Assembly: GCA_902478395.1 (NCBI GenBank)
Contig: CABSKZ010000104.1
Coordinates: 1-8,681, forward strand
DNA from: an uncultured Eubacteriales bacterium
GTDB lineage: Bacteria > Bacillota > Clostridia > UBA1381 > UBA9506
Length of the DNA stretch: 8,681 nt
Direction: 5' to 3'
Shown piece by piece: positions 1 to 5,878 of the stretch. The notes under the pieces were generated by a model that was not told the origin of the DNA, ran no database searches, and saw only the letters and a list, made by a program, of their open reading frames with translations. Within the stretch, counting starts at the first letter, position 1. The number at the start of each line of letters is the position of its first letter. Both the position numbers and the translations under genes were made by a program.

Positions 1-176
1 GCACTGCCTGCGGCTGCTTCTGTTGGCTCGGCGGAGGGAGAAGCGGAAACAGCCTCTGTTGCGGAAGGGGAAGCGGAAGTGTTTGCATCCGGAGCCTGTT
101 TTTTGGAGCAGGCGGAGGCACCGGCCGCAAGCATAATGATAACAGACAGCGTGATAAACCGTTTCAAGTATTTCAT
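1..176 (-). CDS. Putative lipoprotein, N-terminal part only
   Basis: The gene starts with ATG at 176 on the minus strand and runs off the left edge, so only 58 complete codons are visible. The protein begins with a short basic stretch (MKYLKR), then a hydrophobic segment of about 14 residues, and a lipobox-like LAAGASAC with the candidate lipidated cysteine at residue 23. After it comes a low-complexity linker rich in Ser, Ala, Pro, Thr and Glu in which SASPSA occurs twice. This is typical of exported, membrane-anchored lipoproteins with a flexible tether to an extracellular domain, but that domain lies outside the window, so no function can be given. The start is supported by AAAGGAG at 189-183, six bases upstream. 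It lies 56 bases downstream of proS on the same strand with no terminator visible between them, so some co-transcription is possible; I saw no convincing promoter of its own. Confidence 0.85.
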   Translation of the reverse strand, partial: MKYLKRFITLSVIIMLAAGASACSKKQAPDANTSASPSATEAVSASPSAEPTEAAAGS

Positions 177-232
177 GATACTCTCCTTTCTAAATATGCG
201 TCCGGGAATGGAATTTTTCTTTATCAATTTTA

Positions 233-1939
233 TTATTGATTATTTTTCGCAATAAATTCACAAGCGCGGCTGACAGCGTCTTCCTTGGTAAATTCCTGTA
301 CCTCGCCAGAGGTGCGGAGCTTGAATTCGACTATGCCGTCGCTCGCCTTCTTGCCGACCGTGATGCGGACAGGGATGCCGATTAAATCTGCGTCCTTGAA
401 CTTCACGCCGACGCGTTCAGCACGGTCGTCTATCGCTGCCTCAACGCCTTTTCCTATCAATTCTGTATAAATTTCTTCCGCAAGCGCAGTTTGTGCTTCG
501 TTAGCCATGTTGACCGGCACGACCAGCACATGGAAGGGGGCGACACTGACAGGCCATGTGATTCCATTTTCATCATTATACTGTTCGATGACAGCCGCCA
601 TGGTTCTCCCGACACCAATACCGTAGCAGCCCATAATCATTGCGTTTGATTTGCCGTTCTCGTCCAAGTAGGTGCAGCCGAGCTTGTCTGAATATTTTGT
701 ACCGAGCTTGAAAATATGTCCCACCTCAATGCCCTGCGAGGTGATAACGGGCTTGCCGCAGCGCGGACAGGGATCTCCCGCCGCGATAGTCCGAAGGTCC
801 AATGTAGCAGCTGCGGTAAAGTCGGAATTATTTACGTTTTCATAATGGTAGTCCGTTTCGTTTGCGCCGGTGATGTAGTTTGCCATCTGTGCGACTTCAT
901 TATCTACCAAGACAGGGATGGAGAGGCCGACTGGGCCGGCAAAACCGACAGCAGCACCAGTTACTTCGCGGACGGTCTCCGGCGAGGCCATTTCCAGTTC
1001 TTCTTCGGTACAGCCAAGATGGTTAATCAGCTTGGTTTCATTGACTTCGCGGTCCCCGCGTACCAGCACAGCAACGACCTGTTCGCCGGCCTGATATATC
1101 AGGGTTTTGACGAAATGGGTGCTGTCCGTTCCTAAAAATGCGGTTAGCTCCTCAATGGTTTTTGCGTCTGGCGTGTGCATCTTTTTCCGTTCTTTCGGCG
1201 CTTCTTTTTCCTGTGGGATGACCACGCATTCCGCCTTTTCATCGTTGGCGGCATAGCCGCAGGCTTCACAGAACGCGACAATGCCTTCTCCTGTGTCCGA
1301 CTTGACGACAAATTCCTGGGAGCCAGAGCCGCCCATTGCGCCGCTGTCCGCGTCTACGACCATGTAGTCAAGCCCCATACGGGAAAAAATATTGCAATAG
1401 GCCCGGTACATTTTTTTGTAGGATTTGTCGAGTCCCGCATCGTCGCGGTCAAAGCTGTATGCATCCTTCATAATAAACTCGCGGGAACGCATGACGCCGA
1501 AGCGCGGACGGCGCTCGTCGCGATATTTTGTCTGGATCTGGTAAAGGGTGACAGGAAGCTGGCGGTACGACTTTAGTTCCGCCTTCACTGTTTCTGTAAA
1601 AATTTCCTCATGAGTCGGCCCAAGACAAAAATCCCGGTCGTTGCGGTCCTTGAGGCGGAACATCTCCGGTCCGAACACGTCCCATCTGCCGGATTCCTGA
1701 TAGAACTCCGCCGGGAGCAGAGCAGACATCAGAAGCTCCTGTGCCCCTTCTCGGTCCATTTCCTCACGGATAATATTTTCGACCTTTTTCAGCACCTTAA
1801 AGCCCAGCGGCAGATAAGAATAAACTCCGGCCGCGAGCTTGCGGATGAGTCCGGCGCGCAGCATCAGCTTGTGGCTTGCAGTCTCCGCTTCGGCGGGAAC
1901 CTCCCGCAGGGTACTGATTAACATCTTTGACAATCTCAT
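233..1939 (-). CDS. proS: Prolyl-tRNA synthetase, bacterial type with editing insertion
   Basis: Charges tRNA-Pro with proline in the cytoplasm, a class II aminoacyl-tRNA synthetase. The 568-residue length is normal for the bacterial type. Motif 1 lies in the first 75 residues; the LGPTHEE block is at 106-112; motif 2 (TKYRDERRPRFGVMRSREF) is at 137-155; motif 3 (GCYGIGVGRT) is at 437-446. Between motifs 2 and 3, roughly 224-407, sits the YbaK-like insertion domain that hydrolyses mischarged Ala-tRNA-Pro. It contains the FVKTL segment whose Lys278 corresponds to the editing lysine of the E. coli enzyme, and the GPVGL loop (335-339). The insertion is flanked by CEACGYAAN (224-232) and CPRCGK (391-396), a paired CxxC arrangement that could hold a metal. 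The anticodon-binding domain is about 465-568. Start ATG at 1939 has GAGGA at 1950-1946. A near-consensus promoter lies just upstream; no T-box (no TGGNACCGCG-like motif) is seen in the leader. Confidence 0.98.
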   Translation of the reverse strand: MRLSKMLISTLREVPAEAETASHKLMLRAGLIRKLAAGVYSYLPLGFKVLKKVENIIREEMDREGAQELLMSALLPAEFYQESGRWDVFGPEMFRLKDRNDRDFCLGPTHEEIFTETVKAELKSYRQLPVTLYQIQTKYRDERRPRFGVMRSREFIMKDAYSFDRDDAGLDKSYKKMYRAYCNIFSRMGLDYMVVDADSGAMGGSGSQEFVVKSDTGEGIVAFCEACGYAANDEKAECVVIPQEKEAPKERKKMHTPDAKTIEELTAFLGTDSTHFVKTLIYQAGEQVVAVLVRGDREVNETKLINHLGCTEEELEMASPETVREVTGAAVGFAGPVGLSIPVLVDNEVAQMANYITGANETDYHYENVNNSDFTAAATLDLRTIAAGDPCPRCGKPVITSQGIEVGHIFKLGTKYSDKLGCTYLDENGKSNAMIMGCYGIGVGRTMAAVIEQYNDENGITWPVSVAPFHVLVVPVNMANEAQTALAEEIYTELIGKGVEAAIDDRAERVGVKFKDADLIGIPVRITVGKKASDGIVEFKLRTSGEVQEFTKEDAVSRACEFIAKNNQ

Positions 1940-1985
1940 GAATTTTCCTCCAATACTATGCTTTCACATATTTTCCATGTATACT

Positions 1986-2014
1986 ATAATAATATCTGGC
2001 GGTCAACCTGTCAA
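1986..2014 (-). promoter_or_regulatory. Sigma-A promoter of proS
   Basis: On the minus strand TTGACA (2014-2009) is separated by 17 bases from TATTAT (1991-1986). The predicted transcript would start near 1979, giving a leader of about 40 bases before the proS ATG. A second, overlapping pair lies 8 bases further downstream: TTGACC (2006-2001), 17 bases, TATACA (1983-1978). Either or both could be used. The short leader leaves no room for a T-box. Confidence 0.75.
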
Positions 2015-2042
2015 CTGTTTTCCTGATTTTTATCTGAAAAAA

Positions 2043-2071
2043 TTGACTAATGGCGGGTTTTATTATACAAT
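2043..2071 (+). promoter_or_regulatory. Sigma-A promoter of the HD-amidohydrolase unit
   Basis: TTGACT (2043-2048), a 17-base spacer and TACAAT (2066-2071) form a near-consensus promoter diverging from that of proS. A start near 2078 would give a leader of about 130 bases before the ATG at 2209. That long leader holds the cre-like operator at 2153-2166. Confidence 0.7.
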
Positions 2072-2152
2072 AGACCTGAAAGACGGAATGGACTGTGGTT
2101 AAGCGTGTTTCTAGTGCAGAGCGGAGAAAAATCGTGCGGTGATAGATTTTGC

Positions 2153-2166
2153 TGGAAACGGTTTCA
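2153..2166 (+). promoter_or_regulatory. cre-like operator (CcpA/LacI family)
   Basis: TGGAAACGGTTTCA matches the catabolite-responsive element pattern TGNAANCGNTTNCA at every fixed position, with dyad symmetry around the central CG. It lies about 75 bases downstream of the predicted transcription start and about 45 bases before the coding start. In Firmicutes, CcpA bound inside a leader usually acts as a roadblock to elongation. Whether the binder here is CcpA or another LacI-family regulator cannot be told from this window. Confidence 0.6.
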
Positions 2167-2208
2167 CACGTTGTCTGGTAAAAAATACATGGATGAGAAG
2201 GGCAAACT

Positions 2209-2790
2209 ATGGAACAAGAAACATTCTTGAGCTTTTTGCATATCTTGGAAAAACTCAAATGTAATACGCGCCATTCCCGGACCACCAGCGGCAGAGAGGA
2301 AAGTGTGGCGGAGCACAGCTGGCGGCTTGCGGTGATGGCATATCTTCTGCGAGAAGAATTTCCTGGGCTTGACATGATGAAGGTAATGGAAATGTGTTTG
2401 GTGCACGACTTCGGGGAAGCTGTCACAGGAGATATTCCTTCTTTTGAGAAGGATGAAGAGGATGAAAGGACGGAGGCGGGCGCCGTCTCCATGATGCTTA
2501 AGGCTTTGCCGCCTGTGCAGCGAAAACGGCTGGCAGATTTGTTTCGTGAGATAGGAGAACAAAATACACAGGAAGCAAAGTTATTTGCAGCGTTGGACAA
2601 GCTGGAGGCGCTTGTGCAACACAACGAGGCTGACATTTCAACCTGGATTCCGCTGGAATATGAACTAAACCTGACTTATGGGACGGAGGAAGCGGCAGCC
2701 TTTCCGTACACAAACGGGCTTCGGAATTTGCTGCGGGAGATATCGCGGAAGAAAATAGAGAAAAAACAACAGGAAACGGGAGAAAAATAA
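2209..2790 (+). CDS. HD-domain phosphohydrolase, YfbR/HDDC2-like (5'-deoxynucleotidase family)
   Basis: A 193-residue soluble protein of the HD superfamily. The metal ligands are visible in order: His36 in ESVAEHSW, His66-Asp67 in LVHDFGEAVTGD, and Asp130 in AALDKLEAL. Glu70 and Asp75 sit 3 and 8 residues after the HD pair, the same offsets as the catalytic Glu72 and Asp77 of E. coli YfbR, and Arg21 matches the substrate-contacting arginine 15 residues before the first His. YfbR hydrolyses deoxyribonucleoside 5'-monophosphates to deoxynucleosides; HDDC2 proteins are its wider family. The exact substrate here is inferred, not shown. The C-terminal end is a charged, Lys/Glu-rich tail (about 178-193). 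Start ATG at 2209 follows AAGGG with six bases between. The next gene begins one base after its stop, so the two are almost certainly co-transcribed and translationally coupled. Confidence 0.88.
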   Translation: MEQETFLSFLHILEKLKCNTRHSRTTSGREESVAEHSWRLAVMAYLLREEFPGLDMMKVMEMCLVHDFGEAVTGDIPSFEKDEEDERTEAGAVSMMLKALPPVQRKRLADLFREIGEQNTQEAKLFAALDKLEALVQHNEADISTWIPLEYELNLTYGTEEAAAFPYTNGLRNLLREISRKKIEKKQQETGEK

Positions 2791-2791
2791 C

Positions 2792-3961
2792 ATGTTTTTA
2801 ATTCATAACGCCAATATTATCACGATGGAAGAAAAAGATTACCCGGATGGCTATTTGATTATTGAGAATGGAAAGATTGCTGAGGTCGGAGCCAAAGAGG
2901 CACTTCCAAAAACACCTGAACTGTTTGAAAAGGTGATTGATGCGCAGGGGCAGACGGTTTTGCCCGGCTTCGTCGACGCGCACTGCCATGTTGGCATGTG
3001 GGAAGAGGGCGGCGGCTTTGAGGGCGATGACGGCAATGAGGATACCGACCCAGTTACGCCGCAGCTCCGGGCAATCGATGCGGTGAATCCATTTGACGAG
3101 GCATTTGAAAACGCGCGTCGTGCCGGTGTGACTACGGTGGTGACAGGGCCGGGAAGCGCAAATGTGCTGGGAGGGCAGTTTGCGGCGCTGAAAACCATTG
3201 GGAACTGCGTGGATAAAATGATTATCAAGGCGCCGGCGGCGCAGAAGGCGGCGCTTGGGGAGAACCCGAAAATTACATATTCCTCTAAAAAGCAGATGCC
3301 GTCTACGCGGATGGCAACTGCTGCGGTTTTGCGGGAAACGCTTGCAAAAGCGCAGGAATACAAACAGGCATGGGAACAGTATCAGCAGAAACCAGAGGAA
3401 TTCGACAAGCCGGAACTGGACTTTAAGTTGGAGAGCCTTATTGATGTGCTAAACAAAAAAATTCCATTGAAAATTCATGCGCACCGGGCTGACGACATCT
3501 GTACAGCCATCCGAATCGGGGAAGAATTCGGTATCCGGGTGACGCTGGAGCACTGCACAGAAGGACATTTGATAGCGGATATTTTAAAAGAAAAGAATCT
3601 TCCGGTTATGTTGGGGCCGACGTTCGGGACAAAATCGAAACCAGAGCTCAAGCATCTTTCATTTGATATCTATCCCAAGCTGGAGAAGGCAGGACTGAAT
3701 TTTGCGATTATTACGGATCACCCGGAAATTGCGATTGACCAGCTTCACCTGTGCGCTGTGCTTGCTGTAAAGCACGGACTTTCGCGGAAAGCCGCACTCC
3801 GGGCGATTACGATATATGCGGCGGAAAACACTGGAATTGCTGACCGGGTCGGGAGCATTCGAAATGGCAAGGACGCGGATTTGGTGTTTGTTTCGGGCGA
3901 TGTGCTTTCGATTGACGCCAAGGTGACGGCAGTGTATATCGACGGAAAGCAGGTCGTATAA
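2792..3961 (+). CDS. Metal-dependent amidohydrolase, imidazolonepropionase-related, substrate unknown
   Basis: A 389-residue member of the amidohydrolase superfamily, closest in pattern to the imidazolonepropionase-related group (COG1228). A small N-terminal beta-sandwich part (about 1-55) leads into the TIM barrel, which opens with the metal motif DAHCH (His64, His66). Further candidate ligands follow the usual order: His229/His231 in KIHAHR, His254 and His259 in LEHCTEGH, and Asp309 in IITDHPE. The barrel is followed by the usual C-terminal NGKDADLVF return to the sandwich (about 359-389). The acidic loop at 76-90 (GDDGNEDTDP) and the stretch GPGSANVLGGQ (119-129), with GENPK at 156-160, look like signatures of this subgroup. 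There is no signal peptide, so it acts in the cytoplasm. The natural substrate is unknown; cyclic amides or imides are reasonable guesses. It follows the HD gene by one base, with GGGAGAA as ribosome binding site. Confidence 0.88.
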   Translation: MFLIHNANIITMEEKDYPDGYLIIENGKIAEVGAKEALPKTPELFEKVIDAQGQTVLPGFVDAHCHVGMWEEGGGFEGDDGNEDTDPVTPQLRAIDAVNPFDEAFENARRAGVTTVVTGPGSANVLGGQFAALKTIGNCVDKMIIKAPAAQKAALGENPKITYSSKKQMPSTRMATAAVLRETLAKAQEYKQAWEQYQQKPEEFDKPELDFKLESLIDVLNKKIPLKIHAHRADDICTAIRIGEEFGIRVTLEHCTEGHLIADILKEKNLPVMLGPTFGTKSKPELKHLSFDIYPKLEKAGLNFAIITDHPEIAIDQLHLCAVLAVKHGLSRKAALRAITIYAAENTGIADRVGSIRNGKDADLVFVSGDVLSIDAKVTAVYIDGKQVV

Positions 3962-4015
3962 AATGGTATGGAAAGCAGATTGACTGAGATTGCTGAAATT
4001 AAGATGAGAAAAGGA

Positions 4016-4053
4016 CAAAAATGAAATTTTGTGTTGACAAAATTTCATTTTTG
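4016..4053 (+). repeat. 17-bp perfect inverted repeat: operator and/or terminator
   Basis: The left arm CAAAAATGAAATTTTGT (4016-4032) and the right arm at 4037-4053 are exact reverse complements, separated by GTTG. The sequence lies 55 bases after the amidohydrolase stop and directly over the -35 box of the citrate synthase promoter (4034-4039). Its A-tract, stem and T-tract layout would suit a weak bidirectional terminator for the upstream unit. However, the stem is almost entirely A-T, and its placement over the -35 box favours a repressor operator. It does not match the LexA, Fur or Rex consensus that I know. Confidence 0.8.
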
Positions 4054-4062
4054 GTTTAGAAT
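4034..4062 (+). promoter_or_regulatory. Sigma-A promoter of citrate synthase
   Basis: TTGACA (4034-4039), a 17-base spacer and TAGAAT (4057-4062) form a near-consensus promoter. Transcription would start near 4069, only about 6 bases before the ATG at 4075, which argues that translation begins at the later TTG at 4096. The -35 box spans the loop and the first bases of the right arm of the inverted repeat, so any protein bound there would occlude RNA polymerase. Confidence 0.75.
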
Positions 4063-4095
4063 GAAAACATTAACATGAAAAACGGAGGAATTCCT

Positions 4096-5454
4096 TTGGA
4101 GAATAACGACTATTTTAAAAACGCATTTAAGGAATGGTGCAAGGTTGTAGAGGAGAATACGCGGATTCCGGCCTCGCGCTACAATAATTATAAAGTAAAG
4201 CGTGGACTTAGAAACAGCGACGGCACCGGCGTCTTGGCCGGCCTCACCAACATTGGCGAGGTTCATGGCTACATCATGTATGAGAACGAAAAACAGCCGG
4301 ATGAAGGGGCGCTGCGGTACCGGGGAATCAACGTTGGTGAAATTATTGAGGCCTGCAAGAAGGAAAACCGGTTTGGCTATGAGGAGGTTGCCTATCTGCT
4401 TCTGTTCGGCAAACTGCCGACAAAAAAGGAACTGACGGATTTTAATAATCTGATTGGGGAACTGCGTCCGCTGCCATACGGGTTCCGGGAGGATATGATT
4501 ATGAAATCACCCAGCCCGGATATCATGAATAAGCTGGCAAGAAGCGTACTTTCTACCTATTCGTATGATCCGAATCCGGACGCGACGGATTTGTATAACA
4601 TCATCCGGCAGTCCATCTTGCTGGTCGCGCGGGTGCCAACCATGGTTGCGTACGCCTATCAGGCGAAGTCGCATTACTATGACGGCAACAGCCTGTACAT
4701 CCACAATCCACAGCCGGAACTTTCCTCCGCAGAAAATTTTCTATACATGATTCGTTCGGACAATAAATTTACTGAACTGGAGGCAAAGGTGCTGGATCTC
4801 GCGTTTGTTCTGCACGCAGAGCATGGAGGCGGAAATAACTCTGCGTTTGCTGCGCGGGTAGTTTCCTCGTCGGGGACGGATACCTATTCCGCGATTGCGG
4901 CGGCAATTGGTTCTCTGAAAGGGCCGAAGCACGGCGGGGCAAACCGTAAGGTCATGGGTATGATTGAGGACTTTAAAGCGAATTGTTCGGACATCAACGA
5001 CCGGGACCAGGTCGCGAAACATATTGAGAAGTTATTGAACAAGGAAAGCTATGATAAATCCGGCCTTGTGTATGGAATGGGCCACGCAATTTATACCTAT
5101 TCAGACCCGCGGACAGGTTACCTGAAGGAGAAAGCCGCGGAGCTTGCTGATTTGACGGGGAATATGGAAGAATTTAAGCTGTATACGCTCATTGAGGAAC
5201 TGACTCCTGAGATTTTTGCGAGAATGAAAGGCGATAAAGTCATGTGCGCAAACGTCGACATGTATTCCGGCTTCGTCTACAAAATGCTGAAAATACCACC
5301 GGAGCTCTATACACCGTTGTTCGCGACGGCACGGATGGCCGGCTGGTGCGCGCACCGGATTGAAGAGGTAATGTATGGCGGGAAGATTATCCGGCCTGCG
5401 TATAAGAGCGTTTGTGAACGGTTAGAATATGTTCCGATTGCGCAGCGGAAATAA
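4096..5454 (+). CDS. gltA: Citrate synthase
   Basis: Condenses acetyl-CoA with oxaloacetate to citrate, the entry to the TCA cycle or, in many anaerobes, to a partial branch making 2-oxoglutarate and glutamate. With the TTG start at 4096 the protein is 452 residues. The catalytic triad is visible: His243 in HAEHGGGNNS, His330 in GMGHAIY and Asp388 in NVDMYSG. The substrate-binding stretches GPKHGGAN (about 276-283) and ATARMAGWCAHRIEE (about 410-424) are also present. I chose TTG because GGAGG (4084-4088) lies seven bases before it. The in-frame ATG at 4075 would add seven residues but has no ribosome binding site and almost no leader. A 2-methylcitrate synthase activity cannot be excluded from sequence, but no prp genes are adjacent. 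It has its own promoter with an overlapping palindrome and appears monocistronic. Confidence 0.93.
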   Translation: MENNDYFKNAFKEWCKVVEENTRIPASRYNNYKVKRGLRNSDGTGVLAGLTNIGEVHGYIMYENEKQPDEGALRYRGINVGEIIEACKKENRFGYEEVAYLLLFGKLPTKKELTDFNNLIGELRPLPYGFREDMIMKSPSPDIMNKLARSVLSTYSYDPNPDATDLYNIIRQSILLVARVPTMVAYAYQAKSHYYDGNSLYIHNPQPELSSAENFLYMIRSDNKFTELEAKVLDLAFVLHAEHGGGNNSAFAARVVSSSGTDTYSAIAAAIGSLKGPKHGGANRKVMGMIEDFKANCSDINDRDQVAKHIEKLLNKESYDKSGLVYGMGHAIYTYSDPRTGYLKEKAAELADLTGNMEEFKLYTLIEELTPEIFARMKGDKVMCANVDMYSGFVYKMLKIPPELYTPLFATARMAGWCAHRIEEVMYGGKIIRPAYKSVCERLEYVPIAQRK

Positions 5455-5470
5455 ATTTAAGATTGCGATT

Positions 5471-5495
5471 AGGGGATGGCCGGAGGCCGTCCCTT
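5471..5495 (+). terminator. GC-rich hairpin after citrate synthase, likely terminator
   Basis: The arm AGGGGATGGCC (5471-5481) pairs with GGCCGTCCCTT (5485-5495) through 11 pairs, two of them G-U, around the loop GGA, starting 17 bases after the stop. It is stable and well placed for ending the citrate synthase transcript. It is followed by CAACA rather than a run of T, so it is not a textbook intrinsic terminator and might instead protect the 3' end. Confidence 0.55.
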
Positions 5496-5528
5496 CAACA
5501 TAGTCATAAGGAATCGGACAAATACAGC

Positions 5529-5624
5529 AAAAAGGCGGATTTTTGTAAAACTGCGTTAAAATACTCGTGAATACAACAAAGTGTTCCCTGCGTTTTTACC
5601 TTTCCCACAGAAAATCTGCTTTTT
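5529..5624. repeat. Imperfect long inverted repeat, possible dispersed element or structured RNA
   Basis: Bases 5529-5546 (AAAAAGGCGGATTTTTGT) can pair with 5607-5624 (ACAGAAAATCTGCTTTTT), with one bulged base on each side and two G-U pairs. An inner helix of TAAAAC (5546-5551) against GTTTTTA (5592-5598) may extend it, although base 5546 cannot pair in both. CTGCG occurs twice inside (5551-5555 and 5588-5592). The right arm ends in TTTTT. The size and symmetry suggest a small non-coding repeat of the MITE type or a folded RNA; I do not recognise a named family. Confidence 0.4.
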
Positions 5625-5810
5625 ACTATCCCCAGTGTTCAGGAAATTTTGATATTCGGTTTACAACAAGGCTGATATTTGAAAAATTGAGAAAGCCAAA
5701 CAGGAAATGTACCAAGCGTACGGATATTCAAAAACGAGTTTGAATTTTTTCACGGGGTCAAGCTGAATTAGCAAGCAAATAACAGCGCTCGAAATAATTC
5801 CGGATACCGT

Positions 5811-5839
5811 TTGTTTGTAAAAATGGGACAGCGTACAAT
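5811..5839 (+). promoter_or_regulatory. Probable promoter of uvrB
   Basis: TTGTTT (5811-5816), a 17-base spacer and TACAAT (5834-5839) form a plausible sigma-A promoter. A start near 5846 would leave a leader of about 33 bases before the ATG at 5879, with the ribosome binding site inside it. This placement also rules out the in-frame TTG at 5840 and ATG at 5843 as likely starts. Confidence 0.5.
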
Positions 5840-5878
5840 TTGATGCGGGGGACTACGCATCAGCAGGGAGGGAATAGA

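Larger units (their letters stand above)
5455..5878. other. Gene-free region between citrate synthase and uvrB
   Basis: No protein gene is supported here on either strand. It holds the hairpin after citrate synthase (5471-5495), a large imperfect inverted repeat (5529-5624), about 185 bases with no recognisable feature (5625-5810), and the uvrB promoter and ribosome binding site (5811-5872). A short open stretch in 5682-5765 reads like protein for about 27 codons but lacks a ribosome binding site. I saw no LexA-type GAACNNNNGTTC box upstream of uvrB. Confidence 0.6.

Noticed and set aside
716..1921. Several plus-strand open frames opposite proS
   Set aside because: They overlap conserved synthetase motifs, have no ribosome binding sites and resemble no protein family.
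1940..2208. T-box riboswitch for proS
   Set aside because: The predicted leader is only about 40 bases and no TGGNACCGCG-like antiterminator motif is present on the minus strand.
2189..2230. 13-codon open frame overlapping the HD gene start (possible leader peptide)
   Set aside because: It has no ribosome binding site of its own and no conserved features; the overlap is probably chance.
5682..5765. Short open stretch of about 27 codons that reads like protein
   Set aside because: It is preceded at once by a stop, has no ribosome binding site and matches no family I know; it could be a decayed gene remnant, but the sequence does not support a call.
5700..5878. LexA (SOS) box upstream of uvrB
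   Set aside because: No GAACNNNNGTTC or close variant was found; the nearest look-alike, GAAATAATTC at 5791-5800, lacks the required C and G positions.
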